Assembly (NCBI GenBank): GCA_024638915.1
Contig: JAHEJJ010000001.1
Coordinates: 248,001-312,000 of the forward strand
Origin: Robiginitalea sp.
GTDB taxonomy: Bacteria > Bacteroidota > Bacteroidia > Flavobacteriales > Flavobacteriaceae
Reading direction: 5' to 3'
DNA length: 64,000 bases
Every line of letters starts with the position of its first letter. The stretch's first letter is position 1. Of the stretch, positions 1 to 8,211 are shown piece by piece. Position numbers and translations under genes: made by a program. The notes under the pieces were generated by a model, which searched no databases, had not been told where the DNA came from, and saw only the letters and a list, made by a program, of their open reading frames with translations.

Positions 1-276
1 TACCCGCAGCATCTCCTTGTAGAATTTGTGCAAGACAAAACAGATCTTTTGCAAAATTTTAGTGTCGGACAAAAAGTAAAGGTAAGTATCAATCTCAGGG
101 GCCGTGAATGGAATAGCCCGCAGGGAGAAACCAAATATTTCAATTCTATCCAGGGATGGCGGATTGAGGCGCTTGAACAGACGGAAGGTTCCGAAGCACC
201 ACCTACTCCTCCAATGGAGGCATTTGAACCTGCCGAGGAGCTCAAGGAAGAGGACTATGACGACCTTCCTTTTTGA
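1..276 (+). CDS. DUF3127 domain protein, 5' end cut by window edge
   Basis: The reading frame is open from the first base and ends at a TGA at 276. The only start codon in frame is a GTG at 28, but the residues before it (YPQHLLVEF) fit the family, so the true start lies outside the window. The core RGREWNSPQGETKYFN is typical of DUF3127, a small Bacteroidota family with an OB-fold-like appearance. The C-terminal tail is rich in Glu, Asp and Pro, as in single-stranded-DNA-binding-like proteins. A nucleic-acid role is only an inference. The family call is fairly firm; the function is unknown. Confidence 0.75.
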   Translation, partial: YPQHLLVEFVQDKTDLLQNFSVGQKVKVSINLRGREWNSPQGETKYFNSIQGWRIEALEQTEGSEAPPTPPMEAFEPAEELKEEDYDDLPF

Positions 277-359
277 TTAAGAATCGAGAAATTTGGGCTG
301 TACCAAACCCTGTTTACCACTATTTTAAGTAAACAGCGTAAGAATCAAACGATGAGGTT

Positions 360-1736
360 GTGAGGCTAACAAGATTCATAGAAACCCTTTTTAGGAGGTA
401 CCTGCCCTCACCCTTCACCATTGCCATTTTACTCACCGTTTTAACGGTCCTCCTGGCATTGGCATTTGCTGACCTTCCGGAGGATGAAAATCGCTTTGTA
501 ACCATTATTGGTTTTTGGGAAGAAGGTATATGGAATACCGGCCTTTTGGTATTTGCCTACCAGATGATGCTTATTCTGGTACTTGGACATGTGCTGGTGT
601 TGAGCAAACCGATGGAAAAACTCATCCACCGGCTTAGTCACTTTGTAAAAGGCACCGCTGATGCTGCTGTAATCGTAGCCTCCACAACGATGATCGTCTC
701 ATTTTTTAACTGGGGATTGGGACTTATTTTTGGGGCTTTACTGGCCAGAAAGGTTGCCGAATATGCCCAGGCACGAGATATACCTTTGAATTATCCTTTG
801 ATAGGGGCTGCTGGTTACACCGGACTTATGGTCTGGCATGGCGGTATCAGTGGTTCTGCACCTATCAAAGTATCGGAGCAGGGACATCTTAAGGAGCTTA
901 TGGCAGCCTTTGGAAGCCCTGAGTTAATTTCCAGACTACCGGAATACATCCCTTCTTCTGAAACTGTTTTTAGCAGTTGGAACCTTCTCATATTTGTGAT
1001 TGTTGTGCTCCTGGTATCGCTTTTGGCCCATCGCCTTGGTAAGATCGTCCAACCTACAAAACTCGAACTCACAACTTTCAAATTCAAAGATCACCAGGAT
1101 GAGGTTCCCAGCGGAGCGGAAAAATTAGATCGCTCAATGCTTTTATCCACGTCGGTTGGGATACTCATTCTATTGGTTTTCGGTCTGCGCTATTCCGCAA
1201 TGATCATCAGCCTGAATATCACCCCCAATATGTTAAATCTTTTTATGTTGGGACTGGCCCTTATCCTTCACGGAAATTTTAGAAATTTTTTGCTGGCCAT
1301 CGAAGAAGCGATAGGGGATACTTCAGGTATTCTCATTCAGTTTCCATTATATTTCGGTATTATGGGGATTATGGGAAACAGTGGTATGATCAGTGGGATA
1401 TCAGATTTTTTTATTTCCATTTCCAACGAGACCACAATGCCCATATTTACTTTCCTGAGTGGTGGGCTGGTCAATATCTTTGTCCCCAGCGGAGGGGGTC
1501 AATGGGCCGTGCAGGGCCCACTTGTTTTAGAATCGGCGCTCCGGTTAAATGTTCCGCTGTCTAAAGCTGTGATGGCTCTAGCCTACGGTGATCAGATTAC
1601 TAATATGCTACAGCCGTTTTGGGCATTGCCACTTCTGGGGATTACCAAATTGAAAGCCAAGGAAATTCTGCCCTATACACTAATGTTTATGTTTGTAGGT
1701 ACCCTGGTGTATATCACGGGTTTACTGCTGGTATAA
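360..1736 (+). CDS. AtoE/TIGR00366-type short-chain fatty acid transporter
   Basis: This 458-residue protein has about ten hydrophobic segments and resembles the AtoE short-chain fatty acid transporter family throughout. It would sit in the inner membrane and import acetoacetate, butyrate or similar acids. Family-like sequence includes the N-terminal RRYLPSPFTIAILLT and the glycine-rich VPSGGGQWAVQGP near residue 380. The start is a GTG at 360, because the frame closes upstream at a TAA at 339 and no ATG is available. It appears to be monocistronic, and aat follows. The family is confident; the substrate is inferred from the family name only. Confidence 0.8.
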   Translation: MRLTRFIETLFRRYLPSPFTIAILLTVLTVLLALAFADLPEDENRFVTIIGFWEEGIWNTGLLVFAYQMMLILVLGHVLVLSKPMEKLIHRLSHFVKGTADAAVIVASTTMIVSFFNWGLGLIFGALLARKVAEYAQARDIPLNYPLIGAAGYTGLMVWHGGISGSAPIKVSEQGHLKELMAAFGSPELISRLPEYIPSSETVFSSWNLLIFVIVVLLVSLLAHRLGKIVQPTKLELTTFKFKDHQDEVPSGAEKLDRSMLLSTSVGILILLVFGLRYSAMIISLNITPNMLNLFMLGLALILHGNFRNFLLAIEEAIGDTSGILIQFPLYFGIMGIMGNSGMISGISDFFISISNETTMPIFTFLSGGLVNIFVPSGGGQWAVQGPLVLESALRLNVPLSKAVMALAYGDQITNMLQPFWALPLLGITKLKAKEILPYTLMFMFVGTLVYITGLLLV

Positions 1737-1746
1737 GCAGGTTTTG

Positions 1747-1754
1747 TATTTTTG
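1747..1754 (+). promoter_or_regulatory. candidate Bacteroidota -7 promoter element for aat
   Basis: TATTTTTG matches the TAnnTTTG consensus of the Bacteroidota primary sigma factor. It lies 17 bases before the preferred TTG start of aat. I see no good -33 TTG at the usual distance, so the call is tentative. Confidence 0.4.
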
Positions 1755-1770
1755 TTGTAAAATAAGACAC

Positions 1771-2433
1771 TTGGAAAAGCAGAAAAATACGATCACTTTC
1801 CTAACTGAAAAGTTAGAATTTCCACCTATACATCAGGCCAGTGCAGAGGGTCTGTTGGCCGTCGGGGGTGACCTGTCGCCAGATCGACTACTTCTTGCAT
1901 ATTCAAGTGGTATTTTTCCATGGTTCAATGAAGACTCCCTGATCCTATGGTGGTCTCCAGATCCGAGGATGGTCCTTTTTCCCAAAAAGATAAAAGTATC
2001 AAGGAGTATGCGTAAAGTGATGCAGAAAGGTCATTTTAGCCTTACCAAAAACCGTTGTTTTGAACGGGTAATTGAGGAATGTGCAAAGGTCCGCAGGAAG
2101 GACCAGGAAGGTACCTGGATTACAGAGGCGATGAAAAAAGCCTATACAGAACTCCATGACATGGGATATGCGATTTCTTATGAAGTATGGCAGGAGGAGG
2201 AGTTTGTCGGGGGCCTTTATGGAGTAGATCTTGGTCATGTCTTTTGCGGCGAAAGCATGTTCAGCCTAGTGGACAATGCTTCCAAATTTGCGCTTATTGA
2301 GATAGCCAGAGAATTGGAAGAAAAAGGCTACAAGCTTATCGATTGCCAGCTACATACCAAACACCTTGAGAGCCTTGGAGCGGAGGAGATTACCCGGGAA
2401 TGCTATTTGGAAATCCTACAAGCTAAAATTTAG
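1771..2433 (+). CDS. aat: Leucyl/phenylalanyl-tRNA--protein transferase
   Basis: Aat transfers Leu or Phe from charged tRNA onto proteins with N-terminal Lys or Arg, marking them for the ClpAP/ClpS N-end rule pathway in the cytoplasm. The family core is present: EGLLAVGGDLS, SGIFPWFNED, WWSPDPRMVL, and the C-terminal ELEEKGYKLIDCQLHTKHLESLGA. The conserved part begins at FLTEKLEFPP, yet there is no ATG in frame before it. The candidates are TTG at 1744 and TTG at 1771. I prefer 1771, because 1744 overlaps a promoter-like box and the extra residues (YFCCKIRH) look unlike the family. Identity is firm; the start is not. Confidence 0.88.
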   Translation: MEKQKNTITFLTEKLEFPPIHQASAEGLLAVGGDLSPDRLLLAYSSGIFPWFNEDSLILWWSPDPRMVLFPKKIKVSRSMRKVMQKGHFSLTKNRCFERVIEECAKVRRKDQEGTWITEAMKKAYTELHDMGYAISYEVWQEEEFVGGLYGVDLGHVFCGESMFSLVDNASKFALIEIARELEEKGYKLIDCQLHTKHLESLGAEEITRECYLEILQAKI

Positions 2434-2486
2434 GGCAGTTTCGAACAGGAATATGTTCTGTTTATCCTTGTGTAATCTGCCCTAAA
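2429..2486. other. inverted repeat with nested hairpin at the aat stop codon
   Basis: TTTAGGGCAG at 2429-2438 is exactly reverse-complementary to CTGCCCTAAA at 2477-2486. The 38 bases between them hold a smaller hairpin (GAACA/TGTTC). The outer arm includes the aat TAG stop. No run of T follows, so this is not a standard intrinsic terminator. It may stabilise the 3' end of the mRNA. Confidence 0.45.
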
Positions 2487-2843
2487 CCGATGACCGAATC
2501 TTACGTTTCGTGGTATGCTCGAAATATTATACTGTTCTGTAAGTCGAAATTCATTGAGTTGGTCATTTTCAAAAACACTAGAATTGCGCCACATCAAACC
2601 AAAGAAATACTTTGGTTGTCTTTGATCTTCAATTTTGAAAAGTGCACCAGATCGAGCTGACGTCTGGAGAAGTCTATATCTTCATTTTACAGTAAAAAAA
2701 TCCGATTTACAATGGTAGAATTATGGCAATAGTCCATGTATACATCGTAAATTATCGTTTACAGTGGCTGCCAGAAAACGATCGCGTCTTCCTGAGCCAA
2801 AATGTATAGAAAGGGAAAAAGCAGCAGACTACACAGCGATATT
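2434..2843. other. 410-bp intergenic region without a gene
   Basis: No open frame of useful length is present on either strand between aat and the secreted protein gene. Apart from the aat-proximal inverted repeat, it contains one clear hairpin with 8-bp arms, AACCAAAG at 2597-2604 and CTTTGGTT at 2610-2617. A minus-strand frame is open for stretches of a few tens of codons between stops, which chance can explain. I see no RNA gene. Confidence 0.5.
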
Positions 2844-3431
2844 CTAATAGAGGATATGATCATAATTGGCCGGCAGTGATTTTCTCATGGTAATAAAATT
2901 GCCATCAGCATCAAAAAGGACTTTGAAATCCTCGAAACCATTCTCTTTCCTGCCCGATACCATAATCTCGTAGCGTATGGTGGGCAACAAAAGATTCTGA
3001 AAGGCATTTTTTAGGGTTTTCTCTACAGATTCACCCTCTTTCACCCGGTACTGTTGTTGTATTCTTCTAAGGCGGTATTTGCTAAAAGTAGAATCCATGA
3101 ACTTTGTAATTAGAGCCATACTTTCATTAGGGATATCCACCTCTTTTATCAGTATCTCAATGTCCTCCAAATCGCCGCTTTGATTGAACTCCACACTGTA
3201 ATGTAATCGGTCTACCTTGAATTTAGCCTCATAACTGGTGCGAGTACTGTCGGTTTCACGATAATAACGGATCTTTCGTGCATTTTTTAAATAATCTGCA
3301 ATAAAGCTTTTTGATCGCTCCGGAAACTGACTCTTTTTGATCCGATGCTCCCTTTCATATTTGTACTGGCCTTGTAAGGTCATCGCCGCCAGAAGAAAAA
3401 ACAGTATGCTAATTTGACTAAATCTGATCAT
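2844..3431 (-). CDS. secreted protein of unknown function
   Basis: This is a 195-residue protein with a clear N-terminal signal peptide (hydrophobic ISILFFLLAAMTL, then QGQ). The mature part is rich in charged residues and beta-strand-like stretches, and shows a loose likeness to PepSY/BLIP-type periplasmic folds. I could not place it in a named family. Its start overlaps the end of tag by 14 bases, so the two are probably co-transcribed. A periplasmic or surface location is likely; no function is assigned. Confidence 0.7.
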   Translation of the reverse strand: MIRFSQISILFFLLAAMTLQGQYKYEREHRIKKSQFPERSKSFIADYLKNARKIRYYRETDSTRTSYEAKFKVDRLHYSVEFNQSGDLEDIEILIKEVDIPNESMALITKFMDSTFSKYRLRRIQQQYRVKEGESVEKTLKNAFQNLLLPTIRYEIMVSGRKENGFEDFKVLFDADGNFITMRKSLPANYDHILY

Positions 3432-3981
3432 ATCTAAAACAACTTATTTCGTGATCATTTACCATGCCGGTGGCCTGCATATGAGCGTAGACGACTGTGC
3501 TGCCCACAAATTTGAAACCTCGTTTTTTTAAATCTTTACTTATGATATCGGAGAGTTCGGTTTTAGAGGGTCCTTGCCGATAATTCTCAATCGAATTTTT
3601 GATGGGTTTACCATCTACAAATGCCCAAATATAATCGCCGAAACTACTGTGGTCCTCCTGAATTTTAATAAAGGCCCTGGCATTGCTTATAGTTGCCAGT
3701 ATTTTTAGCCGATTCCTTATAATGCCGGCGTCTTGCAGGAGTTCATCAATTTTTGGCTGCTGGTAAGCAGCGATCTTATGGTAATCAAAATTGTCGAAGG
3801 CTTTTCTGAAATTCTCACGTTTTCTCAAAATGGTGATCCAGCTCAAACCCGCCTGAAAAGTTTCTAAAATCAGGAATTCAAACAGCGTATCATCGTCTCT
3901 TACAGGCACACCCCATTCGTTATCGTGGTAGGCTTCATACAATGGATCGCCTAAACACCAACCGCATTTTTGCATTGCCAT
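3418..3981 (-). CDS. tag: DNA-3-methyladenine glycosylase I
   Basis: Tag removes 3-methyladenine from alkylated DNA as the first step of base excision repair. The 187-residue length is normal. The zinc-binding residues known from E. coli Tag are visible: Cys6 in KCGWC, His19 in YHDNEWG, and His177 and Cys181 near the C-terminus (HEISC). The helix with FQAGLSWITIL, which lines the base pocket in the family, is intact. The gene reads into the secreted protein gene with a 14-base overlap. Identification is firm. Confidence 0.93.
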   Translation of the reverse strand: MAMQKCGWCLGDPLYEAYHDNEWGVPVRDDDTLFEFLILETFQAGLSWITILRKRENFRKAFDNFDYHKIAAYQQPKIDELLQDAGIIRNRLKILATISNARAFIKIQEDHSSFGDYIWAFVDGKPIKNSIENYRQGPSKTELSDIISKDLKKRGFKFVGSTVVYAHMQATGMVNDHEISCFRYDQI

Positions 3982-4060
3982 AGCGCATAAATTTGATCTC
4001 TATAAAGATATGTAAGTTTTTAACAACCCTTCAGACCAAGGAGGGTATTGATAATGCTTT

Positions 4061-4693
4061 ATGAATTCGACTAATATCAGCAATAGCCCCGATATCGGAC
4101 CCCTTATAGATGAAAAAATACGCCAGGCGATGTCCTATCAGGCGTTCAGAAAACTGACCGATCATATGGCCCAAGAAGGGAGAACTACGGGCCATCAGCA
4201 GACAGAATCTCTGATTCAATATACGGTACTAAACAGCCGGAGGATGAAGCGTTGGGACAAGACCTTTGGTCTTTCTGAGGCTTCAATCGGTTCGATAAAG
4301 TCTATCGACCTTAAAATAAACTGGTTGGTGCTCACAGAAAGCTGGTGTGGTGACGCAGCTCCGACCCTTCCTGTAATGAACAAGATCGCAGAATTGAATC
4401 CCAATATTCAATTGGGGATATTACTTCGCGATGAACACCTCGATTTGATGGAGCGATTTCGAACAGAAGGCGCCTTATCAATCCCTAAACTCATCAGCAT
4501 AGATCGTGAATCGGGTATCCTCCTGGGAGCATGGGGTCCCAGGCCTGGCAAAGCTGCACAACTGGTCAGGGAATATAAAAAAGAGCATGGAGCACTCACG
4601 CCTGAATTCAGAGAGGAACTTCAACGTTGGTATAATACCGACAAAGGTATCAGTACACTGCAGGAACTATTAGAGTTACTTCCCCTGGAATAA
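4061..4693 (+). CDS. thioredoxin-fold protein with a single active-site cysteine
   Basis: This 210-residue cytoplasmic protein matches a Bacteroidota thioredoxin-like family (Thioredoxin_9 type). The fold region begins near residue 85 with NWLVLTESWCGDAAPTLPVM, and a cis-proline region follows in LSIPKLISID. The active site reads C-G-D-A, so the resolving cysteine of a CxxC pair is missing. A classical dithiol reductase role is therefore unlikely; a monothiol or bacillithiol/glutathione-linked role is possible. Its 3' end overlaps the convergent TonB-like gene by 18 bases. The ATG at 4061 is used because the ATG at 4054 runs into a stop after six codons. Confidence 0.72.
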   Translation: MNSTNISNSPDIGPLIDEKIRQAMSYQAFRKLTDHMAQEGRTTGHQQTESLIQYTVLNSRRMKRWDKTFGLSEASIGSIKSIDLKINWLVLTESWCGDAAPTLPVMNKIAELNPNIQLGILLRDEHLDLMERFRTEGALSIPKLISIDRESGILLGAWGPRPGKAAQLVREYKKEHGALTPEFREELQRWYNTDKGISTLQELLELLPLE

Positions 4694-5386
4694 ATAGGTG
4701 ATCGTCCCGATCTGGGAGCTTTTATCCGAGCTGTCGAACTGAGCCCTTTGGGCATATTCAATCGCATTATTCACCAAACACCAGTCGTCGGTACTGGAGC
4801 TATTGCGATTATACTCTGCCTCGACCACGTTTCCTAAGGCATCTACCGTAATATTGATCACCACCTTTCCTCCGTTGATGCATGTATATATAGGTGGAGG
4901 GAGCTCATAATTGTTCCGATCTACAAGCGAATAGGACACAGAAGTTCGTTTCTCAGCCAGGGCGGTGGTATATTCCTTTTTCTTGGCATCCTTTTCGCCT
5001 AGTTGTTGCTTCCTTTCTTCTCTGAGTTTGGCGAGTTCTTTCAGGTTGGCTTCATAACCCGATTCATCGCTGAGGAAATCTTTGTCTGACTCCTGTTCCG
5101 CCAAAAGTTCTTCCAGGGATTTTAAAGGTTCTGGGTTGCCGATACTCGGTTTAGCTGTTTCGTTACTGGCCATGTGGCTTTTAACAGGATCTGCCTCTGC
5201 CATGTCCTGAAGCCTTTGTTCTTCCTGCTCCAGCAATTCGAGTATATCTTCGTCAGCCAAACTCATCTCTATGATGTATTCTTCCTTGATCTCCGAACCC
5301 AGATGAATATTATACATGAGTAATATCATGATGGAAAGGGAGAAAAAGGTAATGATGGCCGAGAGCTGATTCCTATTTAAATCCAT
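4676..5386 (-). CDS. membrane-anchored protein with TonB-like C-terminal domain
   Basis: The 236-residue protein has one N-terminal transmembrane segment (residues about 8-27), then a long Glu/Lys/Gln-rich and probably coiled-coil middle (about 35-150). The C-terminal part (GGKVVINITVDALGNVVEA) resembles TonB C-terminal domains. The TonB/energy-transducer fold is inferred from this motif. A typical TonB has a Pro-rich spacer, whereas this one is acidic and helical. It lies 73 bases downstream of truB on the same strand and may be part of that operon. Its 3' end overlaps the thioredoxin-fold gene. Confidence 0.65.
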   Translation of the reverse strand: MDLNRNQLSAIITFFSLSIMILLMYNIHLGSEIKEEYIIEMSLADEDILELLEQEEQRLQDMAEADPVKSHMASNETAKPSIGNPEPLKSLEELLAEQESDKDFLSDESGYEANLKELAKLREERKQQLGEKDAKKKEYTTALAEKRTSVSYSLVDRNNYELPPPIYTCINGGKVVINITVDALGNVVEAEYNRNSSSTDDWCLVNNAIEYAQRAQFDSSDKSSQIGTITYLFQGK

Positions 5387-5459
5387 ACTTAATAAACCAC
5401 TTTTACATCCAAATATTATACTAAGCTACTGAATCTTAAGGAAATGAAAATTGCTGTCT

Positions 5460-6173
5460 TCATTCTCCTTCTGATTTGAGCATTTCACCGAATTCCTTAG
5501 GATGTAGTGCCTTATTTACGTTAAAATCCCCTATTCTGGTTCTTCTAAGCGAGGACAGGTAAGCACCGCAGCCCAATTTCTGACCAAAATCGTGCGCCAG
5601 TGATCTAATATAGGTTCCTTTGCTACAACGGACTCTGAAACCTACCTCGGGCATTTGCACCGATAGGATATCGAACTGCATTATTTCGACTTCACGGCTT
5701 TTAATTTCGACATATTCGCCCGAACGGGCATATTCATAGAGCCGCTTTCCATCTTTTCTAATGGCAGAATACACAGGCGGTACCTGTTTAATCTTACCGG
5801 TGAACTCCTTTGTCATTGCCCTGATCATGGCTTCCTGGATCCCATCGGTTTCGAAACGCTGATCGACCTGAGTTTCCATATCGTAAGAGGGAGTTGTAGC
5901 CCCAAGAGTTATGATCCCTTCATATTCTTTAGGGGCCGACTGTATTTCGGAAATTTTTTTAGTGGCCTTCCCGGTACAAATAATCAGAAGACCGCTGGCC
6001 AGTGGGTCGAGGGTTCCGGCATGACCCACTTTGATCTTACGAAGACCAAAGCGCCTTTTAATCGCCCATTTGATAGAATTGACCGCATCGAACGACGTCC
6101 ATTCCAGTGGTTTGTCGATCAGTAATACCTGGCCTTCCAAAAAATCATCCCTGCTTTTTAACCCGATATCCAT
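5460..6173 (-). CDS. truB: tRNA pseudouridine-55 synthase
   Basis: TruB isomerises U55 in the T-loop of almost all tRNAs to pseudouridine. The motif HAGTLDPLASG is present and its catalytic aspartate is Asp56. The family segments KPLEWTSFDAVN, QVPPVYSAIRKDGKRLYEYAR and RCSKGTYIRSLAHDFG are all intact. The length of 237 residues is normal for Bacteroidota, which lack the longer C-terminal PUA tail of E. coli TruB. It is the last clear member of the ftsX-DUF3098-uppP-truB operon, 8 bases after uppP. Confidence 0.95.
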   Translation of the reverse strand: MDIGLKSRDDFLEGQVLLIDKPLEWTSFDAVNSIKWAIKRRFGLRKIKVGHAGTLDPLASGLLIICTGKATKKISEIQSAPKEYEGIITLGATTPSYDMETQVDQRFETDGIQEAMIRAMTKEFTGKIKQVPPVYSAIRKDGKRLYEYARSGEYVEIKSREVEIMQFDILSVQMPEVGFRVRCSKGTYIRSLAHDFGQKLGCGAYLSSLRRTRIGDFNVNKALHPKEFGEMLKSEGE

Positions 6174-6181
6174 AATAAAAT

Positions 6182-6976
6182 TCAGCTCCAGTATGCGTAG
6201 CCAATGGCCAGTAGTCCTATTAACAGGCAGTAAATAGCAAAATAAGTAAGCTTGCTTTGTCTCACCAACCTGATCATCCAGGTACAGGCGGCCAAGCCGG
6301 CAATAAACGCAGCGATAAATCCAGCAGACATGGATATAAAGGCATCCGATTGGAAATTAATTTCACCCCCTAAAAAATCCTTCACGATCTTTCCGATGAT
6401 TAAAGGCACAACCATTAAGAATGAAAAACGGGCTGCCTTATTCTTATCAACCCCCAGCAATACAGATGTTGAGATCGTCGCCCCGCTCCTTGAAATACCG
6501 GGAAGTATAGCAATAGCCTGCGAAATTCCAATGATAAAAGCATTCTTATAAGAAACGGGTTTCTCAGTATCTTTCGCCCTGTCGGCAAAATAGAGAAGCA
6601 GGGCGGTAACGATCAGCATGAATCCCACCAATTGGATCCTGCCTCCAAAAAGCAGTTCAAGTGAGTCTTCAAAAAACAGTCCTACCATAGCGGCAGGGAT
6701 CATTGATATAAGGATTTTTAGTGAAAAACGGGTCTCTTCGTTCCACTTGAACTGGAACAAACCTCTGATGATCTCCCAAACATCTTTGCGGAACACCACA
6801 ATGGTGCTCAGGGCAGTAGCAAAATGAAGGACTACCGTAAACAGGAGGCTTTCTTCTGGAATAGACTGGTCGCCTAAGATCGCTTTGCCCAGTTCCAGAT
6901 GACCACTTGAGGAAACCGGTAGAAATTCCGTCAGACCCTGGATGATGCCCAGGATAATAGCATCTAAGACTTCCAA
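6182..6976 (-). CDS. uppP: undecaprenyl-diphosphate phosphatase
   Basis: UppP (BacA) dephosphorylates undecaprenyl diphosphate, regenerating the lipid carrier for peptidoglycan and surface polysaccharide synthesis; it also gives bacitracin resistance. This 264-residue integral membrane protein carries both family motifs: EFLPVSSSGH at residues 17-26 and LPGISRSGATIS near residue 158. Its ATG directly abuts the stop of the DUF3098 gene, and truB follows 8 bases later, so translation is probably coupled along the operon. Confidence 0.95.
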   Translation of the reverse strand: MEVLDAIILGIIQGLTEFLPVSSSGHLELGKAILGDQSIPEESLLFTVVLHFATALSTIVVFRKDVWEIIRGLFQFKWNEETRFSLKILISMIPAAMVGLFFEDSLELLFGGRIQLVGFMLIVTALLLYFADRAKDTEKPVSYKNAFIIGISQAIAILPGISRSGATISTSVLLGVDKNKAARFSFLMVVPLIIGKIVKDFLGGEINFQSDAFISMSAGFIAAFIAGLAACTWMIRLVRQSKLTYFAIYCLLIGLLAIGYAYWS

Positions 6977-7243
6977 TTAGCTTTTTTTCTTCTTATGAGG
7001 ATTAAGCAAAATGGCATAAACTTCAATGCCAAGCCCCATGAGCACCAGGGTAGGTGCCAGTCGTATCCTTCTAAAATTATATATATCAGGATTAAAAACG
7101 TTGGGGTCATCGCTTCCGCCACCGCTCATCAATATGAATCCCAGGGCAATACAAATGAGCCCTATGAACATAAATATATAATTCCGTCTTTGAAATATGA
7201 ATTCTGAGTGTGGCTTCTTTCCCGCTTGCTGTTTCTTACCCAT
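6977..7243 (-). CDS. DUF3098 small membrane protein
   Basis: This 88-residue protein has two transmembrane segments (IFMFIGLICIALGFILMSGG and LAPTLVLMGLGIEVYAILL) around a short loop, and a Lys-rich C-terminus. It matches DUF3098, a family found between ftsX and uppP in Flavobacteriia. The gap to ftsX is 9 bases and there is none to uppP. A role in division or envelope synthesis is suggested only by this position. Confidence 0.82.
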   Translation of the reverse strand: MGKKQQAGKKPHSEFIFQRRNYIFMFIGLICIALGFILMSGGGSDDPNVFNPDIYNFRRIRLAPTLVLMGLGIEVYAILLNPHKKKKS

Positions 7244-7252
7244 GTGGCAAAT

Positions 7253-8131
7253 TTAGTAATATAAATCGTCTGTCCTAAGGTTGAGAAAACGCTGTGTTGC
7301 AAAATATGTGCTGATAAGTGAGATCATGACACCGAGCAGCAATACGCTTAAAAACAGGAAAGCCAGGGAAACAGGGTCCTGTAGAAGGTTCAGTTCGGGA
7401 AAATTCAGATTGAGATAGTATAATACGCCGCCAAGGGTAATAAGGGCTAGAAATGCTCCTAACATTCCTAGTTTAATATTGGTCCAAATAAACGGCCTGC
7501 GGATGAACTTTTTGGTAGCCCCCACCATTTGCATGGTTTTGATGATAAACCGCTTTGAATAAATAGACAATCGTATGGAGCTGTTGATCAACAATACAGC
7601 AATAAAGGTGAAAATACCGCTGGCGATCAGAATCCAAAAGCTGATATTCTTGACATTTTCGGTAAGAAGTGCGATCAGCGGTCGGTCGTAACTTACTTCC
7701 TCCACGTAGGTTTTAGCACTGATTTCAGAGGCGATCTCCTCAATCTGATCGCTTGTGACAAAGTCAGCTTTAAGCTGAACATCTATAGAATTCTTCAGAG
7801 GGTTGTAGCCCAGGAATTCGATAAAATTTTCACCGATCTGCTCGCTGTGCTGTTCCGCGGCGTCTTCTTTTGAGACATAAATAGCAGACTTGGTATATTC
7901 GGCCATTACAAGGCTCTTCTGTAACTGTTCTACTTCCACCTGTTTAGCGCTGTCCTTTAAAAAAACCGATATGGTGATCTGTTCTTTGAAGTGGTCGGCT
8001 AGTTTTTTGGTATTCATCACAAGAAGGCCGAGGATGCCAAGTAAAAATAACACCAGGCCAATGCTAAGCACCACCGAAAAATAGGAAGATATTAGTTTCC
8101 GCTTTTGATAGCGTTCAAAAGACTTGCTCAT
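7253..8131 (-). CDS. ftsX: cell division protein FtsX
   Basis: FtsX is the membrane subunit of the FtsEX ABC-type complex, which controls peptidoglycan hydrolases at the division site. The 292-residue protein has an N-terminal transmembrane helix (about 20-42), an extracytoplasmic domain, and three C-terminal helices. The family signature MQMVGATKKFIRRPF lies between them. FtsE is not in the window. The gene starts 80 bases from the divergent leuS start and leads the ftsX-DUF3098-uppP-truB operon. Confidence 0.9.
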   Translation of the reverse strand: MSKSFERYQKRKLISSYFSVVLSIGLVLFLLGILGLLVMNTKKLADHFKEQITISVFLKDSAKQVEVEQLQKSLVMAEYTKSAIYVSKEDAAEQHSEQIGENFIEFLGYNPLKNSIDVQLKADFVTSDQIEEIASEISAKTYVEEVSYDRPLIALLTENVKNISFWILIASGIFTFIAVLLINSSIRLSIYSKRFIIKTMQMVGATKKFIRRPFIWTNIKLGMLGAFLALITLGGVLYYLNLNFPELNLLQDPVSLAFLFLSVLLLGVMISLISTYFATQRFLNLRTDDLYY

Positions 8132-8177
8132 TAGGGCTATTGAATGTGTAAAAATAGGAAAGTAAATCGAATAAACT

Positions 8178-8185
8178 TATTTTTG
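8178..8185 (+). promoter_or_regulatory. candidate -7 promoter element for leuS
   Basis: TATTTTTG matches the TAnnTTTG consensus and ends 26 bases before the leuS ATG, giving a short leader. No convincing -33 element is visible. Confidence 0.5.
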
Positions 8186-8211
8186 TCCTTTACCGAGATC
8201 AATCAGCGTCT

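Noticed and set aside
2434-2843. A definite pseudogene on the minus strand
   Set aside because: Stretches between stops look faintly protein-like, but I recognise no family, and runs of this length arise by chance in AT-rich sequence.
4054-4074. ATG at 4054 as the thioredoxin-fold start, because a purine-rich GGAGGG lies before it
   Set aside because: This frame meets a stop after six codons; the ATG at 4061 opens the long frame.
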